Below, piece after piece: positions 19,016 through 28,921 of a stretch of DNA of 64,000 nucleotides (positions within the stretch are counted from its first letter, which is position 1; every line of letters begins with the position of its first letter). Location of the stretch: NCBI RefSeq assembly GCF_958979055.1, contig NC_084896.1, positions 26,088,001 through 26,152,000 on the forward strand, in the 5' to 3' direction. The DNA is from Alnus glutinosa (Eukaryota > Streptophyta > Magnoliopsida > Fagales > Betulaceae). Under the pieces are notes generated by a model that saw only the letters and a program-made list of their open reading frames with translations, had not been told where the DNA came from and made no database searches. The position numbers and the translations under genes were made by a program.

Positions 19016-19422
19016 TAATAAAACCCCAACACACCCTTGCTGTATAATATTTTCACCGTGCTCTTCTTAGAGAGTCATTGATATATATATATAGCATTTA
19101 CAATATACTAGGTTAACTACAACTCTACCTCTTTCATATTGAAGTGTATCTTTATCTTATACATTGAGTTTCTATCTTATCTTTATCTCTTCATTCTCTT
19201 TATCACTAGACTTCTGTATGGGATGAGAGTCCCTAGACTCAAATATAGGATGAGAGTCTCTTGATGATAAGTCATGTTTGTTAAGAGATATGTTAGCGGT
19301 ACAACAATTTTGCACAGCAATTGCACAACACTACTGATGTGTCCAACATTTTTTTTTTTTAAAAAAAATGTTGGACACAGTTGTACAATTGTTGTGCAAA
19401 TAACTTTTCTCGTGCGTTAATA
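19016..19422 (-). repeat. 5' LTR of the copia element, with inserted MITE
   Basis: It is homologous to the 3' LTR but split near its outer edge by a 127-bp MITE (19285-19411). The inner edge abuts the primer-binding site at 19004-19015. The outer edge, GCGTTAATA, is followed by the target duplication GTCTT. Confidence 0.75.
19285..19411. mobile_element. Mutator-like MITE inside the copia LTR
   Basis: This hairpin element begins GAGATATGTTA and ends TTTTCTC. It is flanked by a 9-bp duplication, GTTTGTTAA at 19276-19284 and GTGCGTTAA at 19412-19420 (two mismatches). The uninterrupted 3' LTR has one copy, ATGTGCGTTAA, at the same point. A 9-bp duplication points to the Mutator superfamily. The tandem-duplicated copy is at 23424-23523. 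Confidence 0.65.
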
Positions 19423-20024
19423 GTCTTTATTGTGTATTTGCATTGTACCAGTTATTTTGAATGTTTGTTATTTTTAGTGTTTATTGTGTTGTCCACCCAT
19501 ATTTTGTTTTTGTTGTTTATTTTTTCTTTCCCCTTCCCCATTTGTAGTGCTCAGAAAAAACAAAAAATAAAAAAGCTATCAGGTACGTCAAAGGACGCTC
19601 CTCCTAGTTGGTCTCAGAAGTCTATAATTGGAAAGTCATTTATACTATTTCTTTCTTCTTCTTTTTTCTGAGTAAATGGAAACGAAAGCATAGAAAAAGA
19701 CTAAGGGGTCAGGATGGGGAGGGAGAGAAAAACAGAAGGGGAAATCCGCTCAAGAGAAATATTATACTTTCAAGGGTCCAATAGATTCAAATGAGTAGAA
19801 CAAAAAATTCATTAAAAATTAAAAAAATCGTTAATACATTGATCTTGTTGTTGACTACACTGGAAATTCTAAGAGAAGACATCAACTAAAAGAAACATGT
19901 TTACAATTTTTGGCACGACTTGTAAATCCAACATGAATTTAATATGAAATTAGTAAGTTAAAGTTGAAGGATCTAACATGTTTAATTAAATGGGTCGTGT
20001 TAGGGTTGAGATATATAGTCTTAC

Positions 20025-20157
20025 GAAAAATGATTCTTGCACAATAGTTGTGCTACTGTTGTGCAAGGTCTTAAAAACATGGGGTGGGTTCCACCACATG
20101 GGTCCCACGTGGGACCCATCCCATGTCTCTAAAGTGGTGCACAACCAATCACTCCTC
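20025..20157. mobile_element. Second Mutator-like MITE (133 bp) with 9-bp target duplication
   Basis: It is flanked by the perfect 9-bp direct repeat TAGTCTTAC (20016-20024 and 20158-20166). The ends are GAAAAATGATTCTTGCAC and, reverse-complemented, GAGGAGTGATTGGTTGTGC. The interior is a strong palindrome around GGGTCCCACGTGGGACCC. The duplicated copy is 24141-24283. Confidence 0.75.
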
Positions 20158-20586
20158 TAGTCTTACACCCATATTTTGACATGACATAACCCGACAGGCG
20201 GGAACGAATTGCTAACCTTAAAAAGGTCTAGTGTAAGTGTTCCAATTATATATATGCTCACTGGAAATTCTCATCCAGTCAACACTATAGTCAAATGTGT
20301 TAATATATGTAATATCTACAAGATAAAATTTTTCTCCAAACTTGGTTAGAGGAATCTATTAAACTGATATTTGTCCAAAATGCATATAATTTTCCCATGC
20401 ACTATTAACCTCCATCCCAGCTTATTAAGCCGAATCAGATATATTTTGGACACATGTTAATTTAATTGATTCGAATAGAGGAAATTCTCCCACCCTAATT
20501 TAATAGAAAACTTTGTCCATATCTACATGTAGAAACTGAATTTCACTATAATTGTACAAATAAGAAAAACGGAATGACAACACTTC

Positions 20587-23534
20587 ATTTTGAGCCCTTG
20601 TGCGCATAGGATGAATGTGAGGAGGAAGTGTTACTTCAATGTTGGAATGAGAATGAGTCACACTTGGTTCCGCAGAAGATGAATGGGACGAAGTATGTGA
20701 TGGAGTTATATTTGATGTTGTAGGAAGAGGTGTAGGGAGTGCTGGAATATGGAGAGGTGGAATAAAGGGAGCGGGTTGGGCAGCATAGGACTCAGTGAGT
20801 GATGATGTAGTGGTAAAGGGAAACATAGTTTCATGAAACACCACACCTCGTGAGATATACATGCGGCCATATTCAGTGTGATAGCACTTGTAACTTTTGT
20901 GGTTTGGACTATAGCTGATGAAGACACATTCTTTGGAATGATGAGAGAATTTATGAGAGTTTTAGGGACGAAGATTTGGGAAGCATGCACACTCAAAGGT
21001 TTTAAGAAAAGTGTAGTCAGGAGTGCGTTTAAAGAGTTTTTGAAATGGAGACTGAGTTTTCAGTAATGGAGTGGGCAACCTATTGATGAGATAGCAAGAA
21101 GTGAGACACGCCTCATCCCAAAAGGTTTTGGGAAGATGAATGTCAATTAGAAGAGCTAACGTGGTGTCAATAAGATGACGGTGTTTTCGTTCAGCGCATC
21201 CTTGTTGTTGATGCGTGTGAGGACATGAAATGCGATGGATGATGCCAACTAATTGAAAATAGGTATGGAGGTTGCGATATTCGCCACCCCAATCAGTTTG
21301 CACACTTTTAATCTTTGAGTTTAGTAAGTGTTCCACCATGGCTTGGAATTTAAGAAACACGGGCATAATATCAGATTTAGATTAGATGGGAAAAATCCAT
21401 GTAAAACGACTAAAAACATCTATGAATGACACATAATAATGATTTCCATTGATAGAAAAAGTTGGAGAAGGACCCCATACATCTGAATAAATTAAATCTA
21501 AAGGATTACATATGCTGGAAGCAGAAACTGAAAATGGCAATTGATGTCCTTTGGCCTGAGGGCAGGTAGTGCAAAGAATGGATGCCTTATTATGGACGAT
21601 TGGAAGATGAAACTGAGATAAGACTCTGTGGACTGTGCGAAGAGCAAGATAACCTAAGCGCTTGTGCCAGTGATCGGTAGAGGTTCGCTCACCCACAATG
21701 GCTTGTTTTATTGATGAGGAAGAACTAGACGAATGATGGAGCTGGTAGAGTCCATCCTTAATTGGGCCTTGATGGAGTGTGATCTTGGTTTGATAGTCCT
21801 TAATCACAAAATAAGATGAATGAAATTCAAAAAACACCGAGTTATCAAGAGCAAATTTACGGACTGAGAGAAGATTTTTGCAAATTAAGGAACATGAAGG
21901 AGTTGTTTAAAGAGATATTGACGACGAGTAAGAGTGGGAGATGCAGAACCAATGTGAGTTACAGGCAAACATGTTCCATCTCCTTCATGGATCTGATCCT
22001 GACCATGGTAGTCCTCAATTGAGAGATTGAGATGCTGGAGCTCACTAATAACGTGATGGGTCGCCCTAGTATTGGGGTACTAGTTATCCTCAGTAGGTAG
22101 GGCAACAGAAGAGTAATAAGCATGTGGACTGTGCTGAGATACAGATGGAGAGGTTGATTCCTGCCATTGGTAGCATCGGAGGGTAGTGTGGCCCAACTTG
22201 CCACAAATCTGACATGTAGGCCGTGATGAAGAAGCAACGTCATTGGAGAAGTAGGAGCCACACCCTCGGTTGATGGATGAAGAGCCACAACCACGATAGT
22301 AGTGTCGTCCACCATAAGAAGATGATGACCCACAGCCACGATAGCCTCGGCCTCTAGGCATAGGAGACCGAGAAGAGATATTTGCAGAGGGCTTGGCAAG
22401 ATCAATGGACGGGAGTTGCTATTCAATACACATCTCATGGGCAAGAAGATGTCCATAAAGCTCATCGATGGATAAAGGATCCACACGCGTTGTTACAGAG
22501 GTAACAAACGGGTCATACTTAGATCCGGGACCTTTGAAAAGGAAGAAGACACTTTCAAAGTCGTTGAGGTGCTGGCCAGCAGCAGCCAAAATGTCACTCA
22601 AGGTCTTAATGGTCTGAAAATACTCAGTGATAGAGTTATTTTCTTTCTTGACCGTGGCTAGTTGAAAGTAGGTCTGCATAGCACGAGCCCGGGCTTGAAA
22701 AGCAAACATAGTGACCAAAGTGGTCCATAAAGCAGTGGCAATAGCACATCCTACAACATGAACAACATAAGGTTCAATGAGCGAAGAAATGAGGATGCTA
22801 AGGATCATTTGATCCCTTTGACACCACGCAAGATACTCTAGATTGGCCATGGTGGCAGGAGCACTAGCATCTGTGCTGGTATTTGGAACAATCTAGGCAG
22901 GTGGCTGAGATGAGCTATCTAAGAACCCGAACGTATCTTGACCGCGAATGTAGGCAAGAATTTGCGTTCACCAAGCCATGAAATTCCCTTTGGAGAGCTT
23001 GATATTAAGGGAGTGATTCATTTTAGGGATGGTGAAGACTACAGACATGGGATTGGTTGGGTGGGGCGGAGAAGCCATGGAAGCTATGGAAGAGGTAGAT
23101 TCAGAGTTAGGCATAAGGATCAAAGTCGTTGGTCTATATGCTGCTCTGATACCATAATAAAACCCCAACACACCCTTGCTGTATAATATTTTCACCGTGC
23201 TTTTCTTAGAGAGTCATTGATATATATATATAGCATTTACAATATACTAGGTTAACTACAATTCTACCTCTTTCATATTGAAGTGTATCTCTATCTTATA
23301 CATTGAGTTTCTATCTTATCTTTATCTCTTCATTCTCTTTATCACTAGACTTTCGTATGGGATGAGAGTCCCTAGACTCACATATAGGATGAGAGTCTCT
23401 TGATGATAAGTCATATTTGTTAAGAGATATGTTAGCGGTACAACAATTTTACACAACAATTGCACAACACTGCTTAAAAAAAAAAAAAAAATGTTGGATA
23501 CAGTTGTGCAAATAACATTTCTCGTGCGTTAATA
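20587..23534 (-). mobile_element. Partial copia copy within unit B
   Basis: This incomplete copy of the neighbouring copia element on the minus strand was made by segmental duplication. It keeps the integrase region (about 20962-21840), gag with CCHC knuckle (about 22080-23130), a primer-binding site at 23143-23154 that still reads TGGTATCAGAGC on the minus strand, and the 5' LTR (23155-23534) with the same MITE. It has no reverse transcriptase, RNase H or 3' LTR. It is broken and cannot be an independent element. Confidence 0.85.
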
Positions 23535-24140
23535 GTCTTTATTGTGTATTTGCATTGTACCAGTTATTTTGAATGTTTGTTATTTTTAGTGTTTATTGTG
23601 TTGTCCACCCATATTTTGTTTTTGTTGTTTATATTTTTCTTTCCCCTTCCCCATTTGTAGTGCTCAGAAAAAATAAAAAATAAAAACTAAAAAATCTTTC
23701 AGGTACGTCAAAAGACGCTCCTCCTACTTGGTCTCAGACGTCTATAATTGGAAAGTCATTTATACTATTTCTTTCTTCTTCTTTTTTCTGAGTAAATGGA
23801 AACGAAAGCACAGAAAAAGACTAAGGGGTCAGGATGGGGAGGGAGAGAAGAACAGAAGGGGAAATCCGTTCAAGAGGAATATTATACTTTCAAGGGTTCT
23901 AGAACAAAAAATTCAGTAAAAATTAAAAAATCCGTTATACATTGATCTTGTTGTTGACTGCACTGGAAATTCTAATAGAAGACATCAACTAAAAGAAACA
24001 TGCTTACAATTTTTGGCACGACTTGTAAATCCGACACGTAAACCCGACATGAATTTATTATGAAATTAGTAAGTTAAAGTTGAAGGATCTAACATGTTTA
24101 ATTAAATGGGTCGTGTTAGGGTTGAAATATATAGTCTTAC

Positions 24141-24283
24141 GAAAAATGACTCTTGCACAATAGTTGTGCTACTGTTATGCAAGGTCATAAAAACATGGGG
24201 TGGGTTCCACCACATGGGTCCCACGTGGAACCCATCCCATGTCTCTAAAGTGATGCATAACTGTTGTGCACCAATCACTCCTC
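24141..24283. mobile_element. Unit B copy of the second MITE
   Basis: This is the same element as 20025-20157, again between TAGTCTTAC repeats (24132-24140 and 24284-24292). It is slightly longer because it keeps aactgttgtgca, which unit A has lost. Confidence 0.7.
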
Positions 24284-24716
24284 TAGTCTTACACCCATAT
24301 TTTGACATGACATAACCCGACAGGCGAGCACGAATTGCTAACCTTAAAAAGGTCTAGTGTAAGTGTTTCAATTATATATATGCTCACTGGAAATTCTCAT
24401 CCAGTCAACACTATAGTCAAATGTGTTAATATATGTAATATCTACAAGATAAAATTTTCCTCCAAACTTGGTTAGAGGAATCTATTAAACTGATATTTGT
24501 CCAAAATGCATATAATTCTCTCATGCACTATTAACCTCCATCCCAGCCTATTAAGCCGAATCAGATATATTTTGGACACATGTTAATTTAATAGATTCGA
24601 ATAGAGGAAATTCTCCCACCCCAATTTAATAGAAAACTTTGCCCATATCTACATGTAGAAACTGAATTTCACTATAATTGTACAAATAAGAAAAAACAGA
24701 ATGACAACACTTCATT

Positions 24717-25400
24717 GTAGTTTACACCTCAATGAAATTTGTAGACTACCAAAAAATCGCAGAATCTAATTAAGTATGCTGAACCTCATTTTCCATAGAT
24801 GTATTAGACGGAAAGTTATCTACAATTTGCAATCTTTGAATCAAAATAATATTTGAAAGCTCAAGAGCTCTTGTAGAACTGTAAACTTCAGAGGAAACCT
24901 AAAAAATTAAAAATTAAAAAAAAAAAAAAAATACACAAAATATGATTATATGTGGAACACAACAACATGACTGACAATCAGCTCCATGCATCCACACATT
25001 TACCACATACAGCAGTTGCATTTCCTACTTTCTACGTCTAAAACAAGTTCAAGGTTTCCCTCTGAAATAAATTTTCAGTACACAAAATTGAAGAAATGAA
25101 CAGGAAAAGAAAACAGAATCCTATCTCCAATAGCTAACCAACATGGTGTTTTCATCAATTTCATCATAGAATCCTATATGAGCAAACTTCACCAGCAACA
25201 TGAATTTTTGCCAAAAATCTTTTGTCAGCATTACCACCGCATTAACCCCAGGACCAACCCTCTATAGAATAAGTCACCTTTTTAATTTTATAAAGTTTGT
25301 TGCTCAAGAAGCCTCTGCAATGCTTATCGCTATAATTCTTTTGGTGTATTAGTGTCGATGATTATCGATCAAACTTACGATTCCAAGCATAACTTAGCTC
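24717..25400. other. Intergenic, no gene seen
   Basis: This unique AT-rich sequence lies between the tandem duplication and the COR28-type gene. I see no motif, repeat or coding signal beyond short A-tracts around 24910-24930. Confidence 0.5.
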
Positions 25401-25650
25401 CCTTTCAGAAAATAATGCAGATCGGATTTTGGGCAAACGTGGCTCTCAGGGTTCTCTGACAGCAGTTCGTAATGTCCTTCTTGCTCCCTCTCCGATGAAG
25501 CGTTATCGGGAGTTGAAACATCTGTTGTGTGAAACTTTCCAAGGGGCACAACCTGAAAAGGAGCACATTAAGGAGTGTGCAGAAATTAGTCTCCAAATAA
25601 TGACGACTCTCCAACAATTGCATGATCTCAAATTTATGCGAGATAGGTAA
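25401..25650 (+). pseudogene. Unidentified open reading, possible gene relic
   Basis: From about 25400 a plus-strand frame is open to a TAA at 25648-25650, with protein-like composition (DRILGKRGSQ, VRNVLLAPSPMKRYRE, FMRDR). It has no ATG of its own near the start. It could be an exon behind the acceptor-like tttcag at 25402-25407. I do not recognise the family. It overlaps the last codons of the COR28-type gene on the opposite strand by 17 bases. It may be a captured or degenerate fragment, or chance. Confidence 0.3.
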
Positions 25651-28600
25651 GCCAAGCGGCAGTTACAAATTTTCTTTTAGTAAGTACTTGATCACTGCTT
25701 GTAGCATCAGCTGCAGACGCCTTCAACCTTTTCGCCTTAGACGCACAGCTCGACTTCTCTCCTTGGTCTTCATCCACAAAGTTCTGATCTGAAATTTCTG
25801 CAAAGAAACCAAAAATGTATAAGAAGAAAAAGTAAAAGAAATATCACGAGGATTAACATATATATTACTCCTGAACAACTAGAAAAAAGAGGGTATCCAC
25901 AGCAAACACAAACTGAGTTCTCAATTATCAGGGTATGCAAGTTAGACAGTGATGCGTAGGATGCCTATGGCAAGTTCCTTCGGCTCGCTAAAACAGAGAA
26001 AGTCTCATTCGTGAACTCACTTGCTTGAATCAAGTCTTAACTCAATATGTTCGTACACTCACTCTAAACGGATAGAGTCTCGCTCATTCGCTCGCTTGGA
26101 TCTCGCCTTTTAGGGCCATCTTAACTGAATCATTTTAATAATCCACTTTAAAGGAGTCAAAAAGTCTTTTTAAGTAGTTTTTAGTGATATAAGTGACCAC
26201 TTTTAGTTAATACTATTAAAAATATTTCCTAAAGTATTATTTGTATTTTCCTTTTGTCTATTTTCTTAACAAGCTTTATATGTTTTTGGCACTGCAAACT
26301 AATCACCATTTACTATGACCAATGAACTAAGATTTGGTAGCGCCTTTTTTTGGTTTGCCTAGATTTTACCAAAGAAAATGTATATAGAATTTATGAAGAT
26401 ACCAAGAATACACTCAGAACAACTGATATATTTTTCAACTGTTGGAGGCTTAACTCTGTAACACAGTGATGTGGAACCAGCACTTCTGTGACCAGAATTG
26501 ATAACCAAGATATATTTTCCAAATGATTATTTAAAATACAGTTGCTTATCTAATAACCATAGCAGTACAATCATCGCATAAATATACAGCAAAAACTCCT
26601 CAAGATAGACAAGCAATCAGAATCCCTAACTTATATATAGAACACCATACTGCAAATATGCTAAAAACTCATCAGATGCGTCACACTAAAGAGCATAGGA
26701 AATCTTTTGCAGCCCTATGAGCTTGAATCCAGGGGAATAAATCCACAATATATGTACAATATCTTTTTATCTATACATCATAAGAGAGTTGACAGACAGA
26801 AGTTGCAGAACTTAGGGTGGAGGTTGTTTTGCAGCTATACTAGACTTATTCTGGAAAATGGATCTAGGATCCGTTTTTGGGATAATGTGTGGTGTGGTGA
26901 GGTGCCTCTTAAGAAAGCCTCCCCAGTTTTGTACGACATTGCGTGTGACAAGGACGCACATGTTGCAGACCATTTAGTTGGGGTGAGCGTGTCCTATCAG
27001 TGGGACGTTAGCTTCTTCCGAACAGCCCACGACTGGGAGGTGGATGTTTTGGCTTCTTTTTTCTCTTTGTTGTACTCAACCAGAGTGAATTGTGATGGGG
27101 TAGATCAGCTCTAGTGGTCTCCTTCTCACAAAGGGAATTTTGATGTTAGATCTTTCTATAAGGCTCTTGTTTGCAAAGAGGCTATTCATTTTTCCTGGAA
27201 AAGTATTTGGCGGACCAAGGTTCCCTTGAAAGTGGCTTTCTTTGCTTGGACGGCAGTGCAAAAGAAGATCCTCGCTTTGGACAACCTCAGAAAGAAGCTC
27301 GTCATTGTGATTGATAGATGTTGCATGTGCAAAATGAATGGGGAGTCAGTGGATCACCTTCTTCTCCATTGCGAGGTTGCACGCGCTCTATGGAATGCCA
27401 TCTTTAGTCGCTTCAGTTTGTCTTGGGTTATGCCTCTTCGGGTGGTAAATTTATTCGCTTGCTGGTGGACGGGTGGTCATTCTCAGAGTATAGCTGTGTG
27501 GAAGATGATACCTTGTTGCCTTTTGTGGTGCTTGTGGAGGGAACGCAATGATAGGCAGTTTGAGAACAAAGAAAGATCTATTATGGAACTCATTTCCTTT
27601 TTCTTTCATTCTTTATACTCTTGGGCGGCGGCGTTCCTCGCACCTTTATCGTTTAGTTTTAATGATTTCCTTGTATTGTTTTCTTTTTCTTCCTAGATGC
27701 CTTTCTTGTATACTTCCTGTGTACTTGATTACGCTTTCCGCTTTTTAATGATATTTCTCTTACTTATAAAAAAAAAAAAAAAAAGTTGCAGAACTTAATA
27801 TTACATTGTCATCTATATAAAAGGAATTTCATAAGGGGAAAAGATAATGTTGACACTCAAAACTGCACTTGATTATAATGTTTCGTTGTCATGTTTTTAT
27901 CTATTCATTCAATTAGCAGAATTGGTAAATGACCCAAGGAAAATAAGTTTCGTTGAAAGTAGAAAGTCAAAGTTGACTAGAAAAAGGATAAGTTCACATG
28001 TAATCAGTCACCACCTTTCTAACTTTAGTATTCTGATTACCTCCCTCGCTGGTATTGATTTAAAAAAATTATGTGCATGAAATCTAACTTCCCAAAGCAT
28101 TCAGCACATTTTAACAAGCCATCAAACCACCACTTTGTACTCAATTCAACATACAGATATCTGAGAATGTGAAAATTTAAAATACTGTATAAATGGAAGG
28201 AAAAAAAAATGTAGTAATTTACATCTGTGCACACAATATTTTTTTTTTTTTTTTGATAAGCGTGTGCACACAAATTGTACCATCCAGTCCAATGTTTTTA
28301 TACAGTTCTACCTGCTGAAACAAAAGTGGGGAAGAAAACATAATTACACCGTTATGCATGTTATTTTCTAGCTGAGACATAAATTGCCTCTCTAAATGTT
28401 GAGAGAAAAACAAATGGGAAAGGGTACTTTATTCCAAAAAAGTTTTGACCTGGACTCCTCAGTTGCTATTATTGCCAAACTTCAGTAGCATCAAGCATTG
28501 AAAATTATATGTGTATGAGGAGCAACCAAGCAACTTACTAAAAGCTCTCTAACCTGACATTCCAGGTGCTTGGGCAAGAACAGAGCAGATATACAAAATT

Positions 28601-28886
28601 CCAAATTTACATTCGCAAACTGTTTCTTCAGACTAATGAGATCTAAACCATTAGAGCCTTTATAAGTGGTAAGACAGTTATGTGAAGAGCTTTTTTATTC
28701 ATGATTCCAACCTGAGAAAAATTGAAGAGCAATTAATTTGTATGCCACCCATTTTTGGGGGTGTATCTAGTCTGATACTCTTTTGCAACAACCTACTTAC
28801 CATCAGTCAGTATCATGAAAAACTGGAAACTTTTGTTTCCACAATTATGTTTCACCAAGAGAATAAAGTTTTATGTGAGTGTGTTT

Positions 28887-28921
<35 letters not shown>

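Larger units (their letters stand above)
14536..19422 (-). mobile_element. Ty1/copia retrotransposon, two LTRs, degraded
   Basis: This fossil LTR retrotransposon lies on the minus strand, bounded by the 5-bp target duplication GTCTT (14531-14535 and 19423-19427). The 5' LTR is 19016-19422 (enlarged by a MITE) and the 3' LTR is 14536-14802. A primer-binding site complementary to initiator tRNA-Met lies at 19004-19015. Recognisable parts in copia order: gag about 18980-17860 with a CCHC zinc knuckle (CQICGKLGHTTLRC), GAG-pre-integrase and integrase core about 17830-16820, reverse transcriptase about 16260-15590 (YVDD motif), RNase H about 15584-14990. A G-rich polypurine tract abuts the 3' LTR. 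It is broken by multiple changes. The LTRs differ at roughly 6-7% by eye, so the insertion is of intermediate age. Confidence 0.9.
16447..20586. repeat. Tandem segmental duplication, unit A (4140 bp)
   Basis: Bases 16447-20586 are repeated directly and without spacer at 20587-24713. The unit takes in about 3 kb of the copia element (integrase, gag, primer site, 5' LTR with MITE) and about 1.16 kb of right-hand flank with a second MITE. Breakpoints share the 3-base microhomology ATT (16447-16449, 20587-20589, 24714-24716). Sampled 60-base lines differ at zero to three positions, so divergence is roughly 2-3% by eye. Confidence 0.9.
20587..24713. repeat. Tandem segmental duplication, unit B (4127 bp)
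   Basis: This is the direct copy of unit A, collinear throughout. Its left edge starts abruptly inside copia pol (attttgagccc), fused to flank sequence ending gacaacacttc. Its right edge ends at the same flank words and then passes into unique sequence (gtagtttacacc). This shows that unit A's left neighbour is original and that unit B was created by duplication, not by a second retrotransposition. Confidence 0.9.

Noticed and set aside
18799-19047. Plus-strand frames opposite copia gag, repeated at 22938-23186
   Set aside because: They are antisense shadows of the gag start. The repeat is explained by the tandem duplication.
19381-19671. Plus-strand frame to the right of the copia element, with a related frame near 23728
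   Set aside because: It is AT-rich and hydrophobic by composition, starts in the LTR and differs between the duplicated units. No protein is supported.
20587-24713. A second independent copia insertion
   Set aside because: It has no 3' LTR and no target duplication, and the flank is duplicated with it. A segmental duplication explains it better.
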